Position numbers and translations under genes: made by a program
The notes under the pieces: generated by a model
Told to the model about the DNA's origin: nothing
The model's input: the letters and a program-made list of their open reading frames with translations, nothing else
Databases searched by the model: none
Assembly: GCA_050486405.1 (NCBI GenBank)
Contig: JBJHDF010000029.1
Location: forward strand, 1 to 49,093
Direction: 5' to 3'
Length of the DNA stretch: 49,093 bases
Origin: JBJHDF01 sp050486405
Lineage (GTDB): Bacteria > Pseudomonadota > Gammaproteobacteria > Pseudomonadales > Cellvibrionaceae
Part shown: positions 16,474-26,088 of the stretch, piece after piece
Numbering within the stretch: the first letter of the stretch is position 1
How the letters are laid out: each line of letters starts with the position of its first letter

Positions 16474-18489
16474 ATGTCCCAGCCTTTTGTCGTCAACAGC
16501 CAGTTTGAACCGGCTGGCGATCAACCCACAGCCATTGCCGGTCTGGTGCGGGGCATTGAGGCGGGGCTCGCCCACCAGACCCTGCTGGGTGTCACCGGCT
16601 CGGGCAAGACCTTTACCATTGCCAACGTCATCGCCCAGGTACAGCGGCCCACCATGGTGATGGCCCACAACAAGACACTGGCGGCGCAGCTTTACGGTGA
16701 GTTCAAGGAGTTTTTCCCGAACAACGCCGTGGAGTATTTTGTTTCCTATTACGATTACTACCAGCCTGAGGCCTATGTGCCCTCGTCAGATACCTATATC
16801 GAGAAGGACTCCTCGGTCAACGAGCATATCGAGCAGATGCGGCTGTCCGCCACCAAGGCGCTGATGGAGCGCAAGGACGCCATAGTGGTGGCCACGGTGT
16901 CTGCCATCTACGGTCTGGGTGATCCCGACGCCTATCTGAAAATGGTGTTGCATCTGGTGCGCGGCGACAAGGTGGACCAGCGCGCCATACTGCGCCGGCT
17001 GGCGGAGTTGCAGTACACGCGCAACGACGCGGATTTCTACCGCGCCAACTACCGCGTGCGCGGCGACGTTATCGACATCTATCCGGCGGATTCGGACAGC
17101 GAAGCGGTGCGGGTGGAGCTGTTCGATGACGAGGTGGACAATATCTCTCTGTTCGATCCGCTCACCGGCGAAGTATTGCGACGCGTGGCGCGCATTACGA
17201 TTTATCCCAAATCCCACTATGTGACGCCGCGCAGTCGGATACTGGAGGCCATCGACCTGATCAAGGAGGAGTTGCGGGAGCGGCTGGAGCAACTGCGCGC
17301 CAACGATCGGCTGGTGGAGGCGCAGCGGCTGGAGCAGCGCACCCGTTACGATCTGGAAATGATGCAGGAGCTGGGTTACTGCACCGGCATCGAAAACTAT
17401 TCCCGCTATCTCTCCGGTCGTGCCCCGGGCGAACCACCGCCGACCTTGTTTGACTATTTGCCGGGCGATGCCTTGTTGATCATCGATGAGTCCCACGTTA
17501 CCGTGCCGCAGATCGGCGCCATGTACAAGGGCGATCGCTCGCGCAAGGAGACCCTGGTGGAATACGGTTTTCGCCTGCCGTCGGCGCTGGACAACCGGCC
17601 GCTGCGCTTTGACGAATGGGAGCGGTTGGCGCCGCAGATGATTTTTGTCTCGGCCACACCGGCCGACTACGAACATCGCCACGCTGGCCAGGTGGTGGAG
17701 CAGGTTGTGCGTCCCACCGGCCTGGTGGACCCGGAGATGGAAGTGCGCCCGGCCACCCATCAGGTGGACGATGTGCTGTCGGAGATCCGGTTGCGCGCCG
17801 AGTGCAACGAGCGGGTGCTGGTTACGGTGCTCACCAAGCGCATGGCGGAAGACCTCACCGAATACCTGGCGGAGCACGGCGTGCGCGTGCGCTATCTGCA
17901 CTCGGATATCGACACCGTCGAGCGCGTGGAAATCATCCGCGATCTGCGCAGTGGCGAATTCGACGTATTGGTGGGGATCAACCTGCTGCGCGAAGGGCTG
18001 GATATGCCGGAAGTGTCACTGGTGGCCATACTGGATGCGGACAAGGAGGGCTTTCTGCGTTCGGAGCGCTCCCTGATTCAGACCATCGGCCGCGCCGCGC
18101 GCAATATCAACGGCAAGGCCATTCTCTACGCCGACCGGATCACCGGCTCCATGCAGCGAGCCATCGAGGAGACCGACCGGCGGCGGAGCAAGCAGTTGGA
18201 ACACAATCAGCGCGAGGGTATTACGCCGCGCACCATTTTGAAAAACGTTCAGGACATTCTGGAGGCGTCACCCATTCCCGGCGCCGGTGCCCGCGCCAAG
18301 CGTGGCCGGGCCGTGGCGGAGAAAGAGGGGCGTTACGAGGTGTTGCCCGAAGGCGGCGATATCTGGAAAACCATCGGCCGCCTGGAGCAGGAAATGTTCC
18401 AGGCAGCCAAGGATCTGGAGTTCGAAAAAGCGGCCCAACTGCGCGATCACATTCACGAGTTGAAAACCCGCTCGATATCGCAAGGCTAG
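16474..18489 (+). CDS. uvrB: Excinuclease ABC subunit B
   Basis: The DNA-damage verification helicase of nucleotide excision repair; loaded by UvrA, it recruits UvrC. The 671-residue product has Walker A GVTGSGKT near residue 40, the DNA-gripping beta-hairpin YYDYYQPEAYVPSSDTYIEKD region (residues about 92-112), helicase motifs DESHV and IGRAARN, the LVGINLLREGLDMPEV block and a C-terminal UVR motif (EKAAQLRDHI) that contacts UvrC. Its stop is 1 bp from the stop of the convergent kinase gene. No convincing LexA box is visible upstream. Confidence 0.98.
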   Translation: MSQPFVVNSQFEPAGDQPTAIAGLVRGIEAGLAHQTLLGVTGSGKTFTIANVIAQVQRPTMVMAHNKTLAAQLYGEFKEFFPNNAVEYFVSYYDYYQPEAYVPSSDTYIEKDSSVNEHIEQMRLSATKALMERKDAIVVATVSAIYGLGDPDAYLKMVLHLVRGDKVDQRAILRRLAELQYTRNDADFYRANYRVRGDVIDIYPADSDSEAVRVELFDDEVDNISLFDPLTGEVLRRVARITIYPKSHYVTPRSRILEAIDLIKEELRERLEQLRANDRLVEAQRLEQRTRYDLEMMQELGYCTGIENYSRYLSGRAPGEPPPTLFDYLPGDALLIIDESHVTVPQIGAMYKGDRSRKETLVEYGFRLPSALDNRPLRFDEWERLAPQMIFVSATPADYEHRHAGQVVEQVVRPTGLVDPEMEVRPATHQVDDVLSEIRLRAECNERVLVTVLTKRMAEDLTEYLAEHGVRVRYLHSDIDTVERVEIIRDLRSGEFDVLVGINLLREGLDMPEVSLVAILDADKEGFLRSERSLIQTIGRAARNINGKAILYADRITGSMQRAIEETDRRRSKQLEHNQREGITPRTILKNVQDILEASPIPGAGARAKRGRAVAEKEGRYEVLPEGGDIWKTIGRLEQEMFQAAKDLEFEKAAQLRDHIHELKTRSISQG

Positions 18490-18490
18490 C

Positions 18491-20962
18491 TTACTGCAGC
18501 TCCATCACCACCCGGAATCCCACATGATCACCGTAGTAATCCGGTGTTTCGTGTTCGCGCCGGTGGCTGGTGATATCGTTGACGTGGTTGCGGTGAGAGC
18601 CGCCGCGCAGCACACGGCGGGTGCAGCCTTCCCACTCGAAGGCACTGCCGTCGGTGGGTGTGCCGGCGTAGTGGTTCTGGTAGCAGTCCTGTACCCATTC
18701 GGCGACGTTACCGGCCATGTTGTGAACGCCAAAATCACTGGCGGGGTAGGCATCAACTGGCGCCGTGCGGCTGGAGAGCAGGCCGGCGTGGTCGCTGTAG
18801 CAACCGCGCCGGCAGTTGGCGCGACCGTTGGCGCCACCGCTGTCGTTGCCCCACCAGTAATCGCGATTCTCGCCAGTCCGGGCGACGTATTCCCATTCCG
18901 CCTCTGATGGCAGCCGGTAGCGCTGGCCGGTAACGTTGCTGAGCCATTGGGCGTAGGCACTGGCCGATTCCCAACTGACGTAAATCACTGGGCGGTTTGC
19001 CGTGCCCCAACGGTTGTCGCCCGGTAGTGGTCGATTGGTGGCCCGGGCAAATTTTTCGTATTGCTCGAAGGTGATTTCGTACTTGCTGATGGCAAAAGGC
19101 GCTTCGATGTTGACTCGTCGCAGGGGTTGACTGCTGCTCTGACTGTCACTGCCCATGGTGAAGGCGCCAGCCGGGACTACGACCATCTCCGGGCCCGCAT
19201 CGCCGGTATTTTTCTCACTACTAAACGTTGAGCCAGGTGTCGCAGTTCTGGCCAGGCGCACGGGATAGCGTTTATTTGCTTTGCCCAGAGTGATCCACTC
19301 CAGGTGAGTGCGGTACCCGGCGCGACTGACTTCAATCTGATAGCGCCCGGGTTGCAGGCGAATGCCCGGGTGGTAGCGCTCGCGAATATTCATGATGCGC
19401 ACCCGGGCGTTGGCAGGGGTTGGTTCCACCGTAAGGGCAAAGCGCGGTGCCGGTGTTGGCGCGGCGGGCGCAGTACTTTCGGCGACCACTTCGTCGTCGG
19501 TGACCTCGTCGGTTTCCGCGTCCCTGGCGCCAGCACCGATTGTCGCCTCCGCTGGTACTTCCTCGGTTGGCAATTCGTCCACGGGGGTTTCAACTTCCGT
19601 GGCGCTGTCGTCGGTGTGAACAACGTGGGGTTCGCTCGCTGTGGGTGTGGCGTCCCGTGGGCTCTCAACAACCACTGGGTCGTCGTTTGGCGGGAGTTGC
19701 ACGCTCTCAGTTGCGTCGGCGACGAGAGGTGGATCCTGATGCACTGCAGTAGGTGCGCGGTGCTCGGCATTGGCGACCAACGGCGGTGGCGCCGCTACCA
19801 GTTCGTCACCCGCCTCGTTGCCAACATCAATCAGTGCCCAGGCCAGGGTGCCAATCAGCGCGGACAGCAGCACCCAGGACGCCAGGCGCTGACTGCGTAC
19901 ATTGATCAGAGACAGCGTTGCCATTTTTTGAATGCGGGTGGCGGCCACGGTATTGGCGCTGGTCTGACTTTCGGCACTGACGGTGTTTACCGGCTCCGCG
20001 CCGGTAAAACGATAGATCCCCCGTTTGGGTGTCCAGCGCAGAGTGTTCAGGTAAGCGCCGAGGCGGGCGAGTTGGTTGCGCAGGGCCACCAGGGTGGCGG
20101 CCAGCAATTGTTTGAGCAGGATGAATATCTGTACGCTGTCTGTTTGCGGCTCCAGGGCAGCGCCTGAACTTTTGCTGTCGTTCTCCAGTTTCTCGATAGC
20201 CTCGACGAGGTCCCGCCCCCGTTGGAAGCGCTGGTCGGGTTCCTTGGACAACAGCTTGTCCAGCAGCTTCTGGTAAGCCTTGAACTGCTCCGGCAATCTG
20301 GGAATGGGTGCGGCCAGGTGCTTGATGGCGATGGCGACGGCCTGGTCGCCCTGATAGGGCACGGCGCCGGTAAGCATTTCGTAGAAGACTACACCCAGGC
20401 TGTAGATGTCCGAGCGGGCGTCCACCACCTTGCCCCGGGTCTGCTCCGGGCTCATGTAGTGTGGCGTGCCCACCACGGTGCCGGCGTTGGTGACCTTGGC
20501 GGCACTGACGGTTTTTGCCACACCAAAATCCGAAAGCACAGCTGAATTGTCGGCGCGAAACAGGATATTTTCCGGTTTGATATCCCGGTGGATATAGCCT
20601 TTCTCGTGGGCGTGGTCCAGGGCACTGGCGATCTCCCGGGTGACGCGCAGGGCGTCTTCCGGCGTCAGTCCTTCCTTCATCTTGTCCTGCACGGAGCCGC
20701 CGGCCAGGTAGTCCATGGCGATATAGTTCAGGTTGTTGTGGCGGCCGATGTCGTAGATCGAAACAATGTTCGGGTGAGACAACTGCCCGACAATGTTGGC
20801 CTCGCGCTGAAAGCGTTCGCTGAAAGCCGGGTCGCCGTTCAGTGTTGGCGACATCACCTTGAGCGCCACCACCCGGCCGACGCTGATCTGAATGGCGAGG
20901 TAGACCGTGGACATGCCGCCCTGGGCGATTCGGCGAATGATTCTGTAGCCTGGTATCTGCAT
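18491..20962 (-). CDS. Membrane Ser/Thr protein kinase with PEGA and FGE/SUMF1-like domains
   Basis: An 823-residue fusion. The cytoplasmic N-terminal Hanks kinase is complete: glycine loop RIAQGGMSTV, K35 in VALKVM, HRDIKPEN with D127, DFG at 145-147 and the SPEQTRG activation segment. One membrane helix lies near residues 359-377. A long acidic Pro/Thr/Glu-rich linker follows, then a PEGA repeat (about 510-575) and a C-terminal formylglycine-generating-enzyme-like domain (about 590-823: MVVVPAGAFTMGS, YRLPSEAEWEYVAR, NMAGNVAEWVQD, RRVLRGGS, HVGFRVV). The periplasmic part may sense a ligand or be catalytic. Sits 15 bp after a PP2C phosphatase gene, forming a kinase/phosphatase pair. Confidence 0.93.
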   Translation of the reverse strand: MQIPGYRIIRRIAQGGMSTVYLAIQISVGRVVALKVMSPTLNGDPAFSERFQREANIVGQLSHPNIVSIYDIGRHNNLNYIAMDYLAGGSVQDKMKEGLTPEDALRVTREIASALDHAHEKGYIHRDIKPENILFRADNSAVLSDFGVAKTVSAAKVTNAGTVVGTPHYMSPEQTRGKVVDARSDIYSLGVVFYEMLTGAVPYQGDQAVAIAIKHLAAPIPRLPEQFKAYQKLLDKLLSKEPDQRFQRGRDLVEAIEKLENDSKSSGAALEPQTDSVQIFILLKQLLAATLVALRNQLARLGAYLNTLRWTPKRGIYRFTGAEPVNTVSAESQTSANTVAATRIQKMATLSLINVRSQRLASWVLLSALIGTLAWALIDVGNEAGDELVAAPPPLVANAEHRAPTAVHQDPPLVADATESVQLPPNDDPVVVESPRDATPTASEPHVVHTDDSATEVETPVDELPTEEVPAEATIGAGARDAETDEVTDDEVVAESTAPAAPTPAPRFALTVEPTPANARVRIMNIRERYHPGIRLQPGRYQIEVSRAGYRTHLEWITLGKANKRYPVRLARTATPGSTFSSEKNTGDAGPEMVVVPAGAFTMGSDSQSSSQPLRRVNIEAPFAISKYEITFEQYEKFARATNRPLPGDNRWGTANRPVIYVSWESASAYAQWLSNVTGQRYRLPSEAEWEYVARTGENRDYWWGNDSGGANGRANCRRGCYSDHAGLLSSRTAPVDAYPASDFGVHNMAGNVAEWVQDCYQNHYAGTPTDGSAFEWEGCTRRVLRGGSHRNHVNDITSHRREHETPDYYGDHVGFRVVMELQ

Positions 20963-20977
20963 GATCGGCGGCGGGCT

Positions 20978-21832
20978 CTAGAATAAGATCCAGTACAAAA
21001 GCAACAGCAAGGACACCAGTGCCGTACCGTAAAGCGCCGCATCCAGTTGGCGACGGCCGGTCAGCACCGGCACCCACTGCCACAAAAAGGCCAGGGGGTG
21101 TTTGTTGCTCAGGGGGGATTCGATGACCTGTACCGTAATGTTGTCCTTGCCACCGTTTTTCAGCGCGGCCCGCAGCAGTCGATTGACCGCCACGCGACTG
21201 TTGCGACTGTCGCAAAGGATCTGGGCTATGTGTTTGTCGTCGACTTCGTCGGTGAGTCCGTCGCTGCACAGCAGTATCCGCTGGTCCCGTTTCCACTGGC
21301 CCTGCACCGAGTCCACCTGCACCTGCGCCAACTCCTGGGAGCCCAGGCACTGGGTGATGATATTCTTGTCCGGGTGGTTGCCCATGTCGTCGGCGCTGAT
21401 GGCGCCGGAGGAGACCAGCATCTGTACGTAGGAGTGGTCGGTACTCAACTGCTCGAGGCGGCCGCCGTCTGCAGTGGGTGTCCACAGGTAGGCGCGGCTG
21501 TCGCCGACCCAGGCCACTTCGTATTCGTGGTTGTGGCTGAGCAGCGCCACTATGGTGGAGCCCATGCCCTCGGCGCCCACGCCTTCCTCGGCGGCCTTGA
21601 GCACCGCCTGGTGTGAGGCCTGGATGGCGTCGGGAAGCGTCTTGCCGTTGCTGTTTTTCAGGGTGTCGCGGACTATGGCACTGGCGACTTCGCCGGCCTC
21701 GTGACCGCCCATACCGTCGGCTACCAGCCAGAGCCCCTGTTCCGGCAGGCTCAGATAGCAGTCTTCGTTGTTGTCCCGCTGCAGACCCGGGTTGGTGGCG
21801 GCGCTGTAGTTAAGTAGTTGTTTGGCCTTCAT
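20978..21832 (-). CDS. PP2C-type Ser/Thr phosphatase with C-terminal membrane anchor
   Basis: Expected to reverse phosphorylation by the adjacent kinase. PP2C metal-binding motifs are intact: QRDNNEDCYL, LVADGMGGHEAGEVAS, VAWVGDSRAYLW, ILLCSDGLTDEV, and KDNITVQVIE. The last 20 residues (YGTALVSLLLLLYWILF) form a tail anchor, placing the phosphatase at the inner membrane near the kinase. Starts at 21832 or 21844 both give the canonical N-terminus; the ORF's first ATG at 21883 adds an unusual Cys-rich leader. It is the first gene of a two-gene operon. Confidence 0.94.
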   Translation of the reverse strand: MKAKQLLNYSAATNPGLQRDNNEDCYLSLPEQGLWLVADGMGGHEAGEVASAIVRDTLKNSNGKTLPDAIQASHQAVLKAAEEGVGAEGMGSTIVALLSHNHEYEVAWVGDSRAYLWTPTADGGRLEQLSTDHSYVQMLVSSGAISADDMGNHPDKNIITQCLGSQELAQVQVDSVQGQWKRDQRILLCSDGLTDEVDDKHIAQILCDSRNSRVAVNRLLRAALKNGGKDNITVQVIESPLSNKHPLAFLWQWVPVLTGRRQLDAALYGTALVSLLLLLYWILF

Positions 21833-21978
21833 GTCATTCGGCATCCACAGCCTGCACCGAGGGCAGGCTGGCTGGGGCGGCATGGGTAGGGCGAATCATT
21901 GCGCCAGTGTCCTTATCGTTCTGTCCAACTGCCGTAATACTAGAACAGATTGATCCTGAACACCACGGGGCAAGCGCC

Positions 21979-24918
21979 CTAGAGGCTTTTCGCCTGCAAC
22001 TCCAGCGCCTCCAGTAGTGCGCGGTTGCCGCTGTGGCTGATCACGGCAATGCTGGCCTGTTGGGGGTCCAGGTATTGCCGGGCAACCCGCTGCAGGTCCG
22101 CCAGGCTGACCTGCAGTATCTGCTGGCGGAAGCGCTGGCGTTTTTCCAGGGTGCGGCCGAACAGTTCGGCGTGGAAGGTCTGCTTGGCTTCGCCGGCGGG
22201 CGAAGCCGGCTTGTCGATGGCGCCGATCACACCCAGTATGGCCTCTTCCAGGGCCTGGGAGTCGTGGCGGTCGTTCTGCAGCCAGTCCAGCGCCCGGTCA
22301 AAGTCGTCCAGGGTGTCCGTCAAGCGGGGGTCCCGGTAGGAATAGAAGCGGAAGGCGGCGATATTACTGTCCTGGCTGGCGCCGCCACCGTAGGCGCCGC
22401 CCTGTTCGCGGATGGCGCGGTGCAGGTAGCCATTGCGCAGAAAGCCGGCCAGTACCGTCAGCGGCGCCGCGTCCGGGTGTTCGCCGGGCACCGTGGGGTA
22501 GGCCTTGGCGCAGAAGTTGACCTGGGTGTTGGTGAGCCAGGCTTCGCGTATCCGTGCCTGGACTGGTTCAAGGTTCAGCGGTGCAAAGCCCTCTGTGACC
22601 GGCGCGGCGCTCCAGCGGGAGGCCAGTTCGGCGCGGTAGTCGTCCAGGTGTTCCGGTTCACCCACCAACAGGAATTGCAGGGAGGAGGACTGGATGCGTT
22701 GGTGGATACCAGCCAGTTGCGCCGCCAGTTGTTGCAGAGCCTCGGGTTGCTCCAGATCTCGATCCAGTGCTTTTAGGCTGACAATACCTTCCAGCCCGCC
22801 CAGTTGGTGGGCCAGTCGCGCCGACGGCGCCATGCCGGCGCAGGCGGCGGTCATGGCCAGACCGTGGCCGTTGCCGGTGATGCTCTGTTGGCGACGGGCG
22901 TTGATCTGGGCCATGAGTTCCCGCAGACGCGGCAACTCGTCAAAGCGGGGCTGCTCCAACGTCTGTTGCAGCAGATCGCTCATGGCGGTCTGATTGCGGG
23001 CCAGGGCCTTGGCGGACAGGGTAAAGTAGCCGTCGCTGGTCTGAACATCGTCGGTGGCGCCGCGCACCGTAAAAAAGGCCCGGATGGCGCCCACCACCGA
23101 GGCCTGCCAGCTCTGGGTTTCCAGGTAGCTGCGGCTGCCCAGGCCCAGCTCGGTCAGACAGTGGGCGTAGTAGGGCAGCAGGCGATGCTGCTCTTCGCTC
23201 AGTGCCGGCAGACGGCAGACCAGTTGCTGGTACACCAGCCCGTTGGTGCCGGCGCCGTAACAGCGCAGAGGTCGGCCGTTGCAGGTTTCGCGGCTGCCCG
23301 GGGTATAGTGCAGTTCGGGTGGAATATCGGCCAGCCCCACCCGGGGCAGTATGCTGTCGTCATCCTTGCGCAGTTGCCGCTCCTGCAGCGCCCGCGCCTG
23401 CGCGACGATACGGGCTTTGTCTTCTGCGCTCAGCGCCGCCCGGATCTCCGCCAGTCGTTGGGTTTCCGCCGCCTGCCGTCGCTCCTCATAGCGGGGCTCC
23501 GGTTTCAGGGTCAGGCGCACCCGGTGGGGGTTGTCCAGAAGCCACTGCGAGAGGCGTGTTTGAATGAAGTCCGGTTGTTCAATCTTGGCCCGCAGGCTGG
23601 ACAGGGCGGCATCCAGATCCAACTGCGCTATGGGGTCGCCCCGGTGCGTGGCGGCGGTGAGGGCGGTCATGGCCAGTTGCAACCCGTAGGGGTAACCGTC
23701 GCCTCCCACCTCCCGCTGTTCCAGTTCCAGTTGATGCAGGGCGGCCTGCAATTGCTCTTCCGGCACGCCCTCCCGGGCCACCTGGAGCAGGGTGTTCAGC
23801 ACCAGCGCTTCCACCTGGGGTGCGGCGTCTTCCCGGCAACCCTCCAGGCCGCAGACAAAGGCCATTTCGTACTGGGAGTCATCCAGGCCGCAGAGGGGGG
23901 AGGGCGCCAGCCCCAGGTCGGTGGTTTCCAGGGCTCGCTGCAGGGGTGAGGCGCTGTTGTCCAGTAGTACACTGACGAGCAACTGGGCTTCCAGGCTCTG
24001 TTCCAGATCCGTGCTTTTGCCCAGCAGCCAGCCGAGCACCACGTGGTGTTTGCGCGCCGGGTCTTCGCCGTCATCCAGGGGGTAGCATTCCTCCACGGCG
24101 AGCGGTGCGTGGTAGCGTTTTTCCGGGGTGACCCGTATTGCGTGGTCCAGGTTGGAGAAGCGGTTGAGTGCCAGCTCTTCGAAGCGGGCCTGGTGGTCGG
24201 CGGCGGGGATATCGCCATAGGTCATGAAAATGGCGTTGCTTGGGTGGTAGTGGCTGCGGTAGAAGGATACCAGTTGCTCGTAGCTCAGATCCGGGATGTG
24301 CTCCGGGTCGCCGCCGCTGTTGTGATGGTAGGTGCTGCAGGGATAGAGATACTTGCACAGCGTTTGCCAGAGCTGGGCGGGCACCGAACTCATGGCGCCT
24401 TTCATTTCGTTGTACACCACCCCCTTGTAGACCAGTTCGCTGTCGGGGTTGTCCGGCTGCGCAAATTCCAGGCGGTGGCCCTCCTGGGCAAAATCCATCT
24501 CATCGAGGCGGGAAAAGAACACCGCATCCAGATACACCTGCAGCAGATTGTCGAAATCCTTGCGGTTGCGACTGGCGAAGGGGTAGGCGGTCCAGTCGGA
24601 ACTGGTGAAGGCGTTCATAAAGGTGTTCAGGGAGCGCCGGATCATCATGAAGAACGGGTCGCGTACCGGGTACTTTTCGCTGCCGCACAGGGCCGTGTGC
24701 TCCAGGATGTGCGCCACGCCGGTACTGTCGTGGGGCACGGTGCGCAGGGCCACGAGAAAGACGTTTTCGTCATTGTCCGCGGCCAGATGGATGTGCTGGG
24801 CGCCGGTGGCCCTGTGCCGGTATTCCTCGACGGTGAGCTTCAGGGCCTCCAGGGTATGGCTGCGCACATGCTCAAAGGTGGGCTGTACATCGGCTTGGGA
24901 CGGATGGGTATGCGGCAT
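21979..24918 (-). CDS. M16C zinc metalloprotease (PreP/presequence-protease-like)
   Basis: A 979-residue clamshell peptidase that degrades short unstructured peptides. The inverted zinc motif H70-I-L-E73-H74 is intact, followed by CGSEKYPVRDPFF and LNTFMNAFTSSDWTAYPFAS typical of the PreP branch, and the distal Glu region VVYNEMKGAM. All four M16 repeats appear present; the last contains YGGGASQDSNIAAFRFYSYRDPR, part of the substrate-closing half. No signal peptide, so probably cytosolic. The GIY-YIG gene lies directly upstream on the same strand (15 bp). Confidence 0.95.
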   Translation of the reverse strand: MPHTHPSQADVQPTFEHVRSHTLEALKLTVEEYRHRATGAQHIHLAADNDENVFLVALRTVPHDSTGVAHILEHTALCGSEKYPVRDPFFMMIRRSLNTFMNAFTSSDWTAYPFASRNRKDFDNLLQVYLDAVFFSRLDEMDFAQEGHRLEFAQPDNPDSELVYKGVVYNEMKGAMSSVPAQLWQTLCKYLYPCSTYHHNSGGDPEHIPDLSYEQLVSFYRSHYHPSNAIFMTYGDIPAADHQARFEELALNRFSNLDHAIRVTPEKRYHAPLAVEECYPLDDGEDPARKHHVVLGWLLGKSTDLEQSLEAQLLVSVLLDNSASPLQRALETTDLGLAPSPLCGLDDSQYEMAFVCGLEGCREDAAPQVEALVLNTLLQVAREGVPEEQLQAALHQLELEQREVGGDGYPYGLQLAMTALTAATHRGDPIAQLDLDAALSSLRAKIEQPDFIQTRLSQWLLDNPHRVRLTLKPEPRYEERRQAAETQRLAEIRAALSAEDKARIVAQARALQERQLRKDDDSILPRVGLADIPPELHYTPGSRETCNGRPLRCYGAGTNGLVYQQLVCRLPALSEEQHRLLPYYAHCLTELGLGSRSYLETQSWQASVVGAIRAFFTVRGATDDVQTSDGYFTLSAKALARNQTAMSDLLQQTLEQPRFDELPRLRELMAQINARRQQSITGNGHGLAMTAACAGMAPSARLAHQLGGLEGIVSLKALDRDLEQPEALQQLAAQLAGIHQRIQSSSLQFLLVGEPEHLDDYRAELASRWSAAPVTEGFAPLNLEPVQARIREAWLTNTQVNFCAKAYPTVPGEHPDAAPLTVLAGFLRNGYLHRAIREQGGAYGGGASQDSNIAAFRFYSYRDPRLTDTLDDFDRALDWLQNDRHDSQALEEAILGVIGAIDKPASPAGEAKQTFHAELFGRTLEKRQRFRQQILQVSLADLQRVARQYLDPQQASIAVISHSGNRALLEALELQAKSL

Positions 24919-24933
24919 GTAGCGTCTCGTCGG

Positions 24934-25254
24934 TCAGATCGTGGGTTGCAGGGGTGTTGGGTGGGCCGCGATCAGCGCATTCTTGGCGGCGCGGCTCAGT
25001 TTTTTCAGCTCGGCTTCCCGCCGGGTGGCGCTGCTGCGATTGTGCGCTTGTTCCAGATAACACAGCTCCACCGGGGTGCGGCCCCGAAAATAGCGGGCGC
25101 CCGCCCGTCCGGCGTGGTGCTCGCGCCAGCGGCGCCGGATGTCGGTGGTGATGCCGGTGTAGAGTTGGTTGTCGTTACTGCGGATAATATAGACGTTCCA
25201 GCAGTACTCGTTCGCGGGTGTTGTCACGGCGCGGAATCGCGTTTCACAGTTCAT
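24934..25254 (-). CDS. GIY-YIG nuclease-superfamily protein (UPF0213/YhbQ-like)
   Basis: A small single-domain GIY-YIG protein. The core reads WNVYIIRS...LYTGITTDIRRRWREHHAGRAGARYFRG, with the two signature strands, the catalytic Arg in the helix and the family ARYFRGR segment, ending in REAELKKLSRAAKNALI. Biological role of the YhbQ/UPF0213 group is uncertain; DNA repair or structure-specific nicking has been suggested. The given start ATG 25254 is 21 bp from the divergent cmoM start; GTG 25227 would give the more typical length of about 97 residues. Confidence 0.88.
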   Translation of the reverse strand: MNCETRFRAVTTPANEYCWNVYIIRSNDNQLYTGITTDIRRRWREHHAGRAGARYFRGRTPVELCYLEQAHNRSSATRREAELKKLSRAAKNALIAAHPTPLQPTI

Positions 25255-25275
25255 CAGGGCTTGAGGATACCACAG

Positions 25276-26088
25276 ATGGCCAGACAGGCGGCGCAGACCG
25301 ACCGCAACTTCGACGACCTGGCGTTGCGCTATCGGCGCAATGTCTACGGCACCCTGAAGGGCGAGATCCGCCTGGCGGTGCTGCACCGGGATCTGGCCGA
25401 ATATGTGCCCCTGGCGCCTTATCGCGCTGGCGCGGAGCCGGTGCGGGTACTGGACGCCGGCGGCGGCCAGGGGCAGTTTTCCCTGGCCCTGGCTCGGGCC
25501 GGGCACCAGGTGGTGCTGTGCGATATCTCCAGCCGGATGCTGGCGCTGGCCGAAGACGCCTGGCGGGAGGCCGGCCTGCTGCATCGGTTGACCCTGGTGC
25601 AGTGCCCCCTGCAGGAGTTGGTTCGCCATTTGCCGGAGGGCGGGCGGCATTTTGATCTGGTGCTGTGCCACGCGGTGATGGAGTGGCTGGCCCGGCCCCA
25701 GGAATTGTTGCCGGCGCTGATGGCACACCTGGCGCCGGGTGCCTGGCTGTCGCTGACCTACTACAACCAGCACGCCATGGTGTACAAGAATCTGCTGCGC
25801 ACCAACTACCGCAAGGTACTGGACCGGGACTACGGGGGTTTTCGGGGCAGTCTGACCCCCATCAACCCCCTGTTGCCGGAAACCGTGGACGGCTGGCTGG
25901 CGCAACTGCCCCTGGAAGTGGTGTGCCGCAGCGGTATCCGGGTATTTCACGACATGATTCTGGATCCGGCGCAGCGCCGTCAGCAGGCGGAGACCGTGCT
26001 GCAACTGGAACTGGAACTGTCCCGGCAGGACCCCTACCGCTCCCTGGGCCGCTACCTGCACGTGTTGGCCCGAGGTTGCCCAGGCTAG
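25276..26088 (+). CDS. cmoM: tRNA 5-carboxymethoxyuridine methyltransferase CmoM
   Basis: SAM-dependent enzyme that methylates cmo5U34 to mcmo5U34 in certain tRNAs, tuning wobble decoding. The N-terminus RNFDDLALRYRRNVYGTLKGEIRLAVL closely follows E. coli CmoM (NFDDIAEKFSRNIYGTTKG). The SAM-binding motif is VLDAGGGQGQFSLALA, then VVLCDISSRML, LCHAVMEWL, LSLTYYNQHAMVYKNLL and a C-terminal RVFHDM...LELELSRQDPYRSLGRYLHV. I place the start at ATG 25276; the longer ORF continues antisense through the protease gene and is artefactual. Confidence 0.95.
   Translation: MARQAAQTDRNFDDLALRYRRNVYGTLKGEIRLAVLHRDLAEYVPLAPYRAGAEPVRVLDAGGGQGQFSLALARAGHQVVLCDISSRMLALAEDAWREAGLLHRLTLVQCPLQELVRHLPEGGRHFDLVLCHAVMEWLARPQELLPALMAHLAPGAWLSLTYYNQHAMVYKNLLRTNYRKVLDRDYGGFRGSLTPINPLLPETVDGWLAQLPLEVVCRSGIRVFHDMILDPAQRRQQAETVLQLELELSRQDPYRSLGRYLHVLARGCPG

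Noticed and set aside
24043..25275. Extended N-terminus of the cmoM frame running through the M16C protease gene
   Set aside because: Antisense to a strongly supported protease; CmoM homology begins only at 25276.
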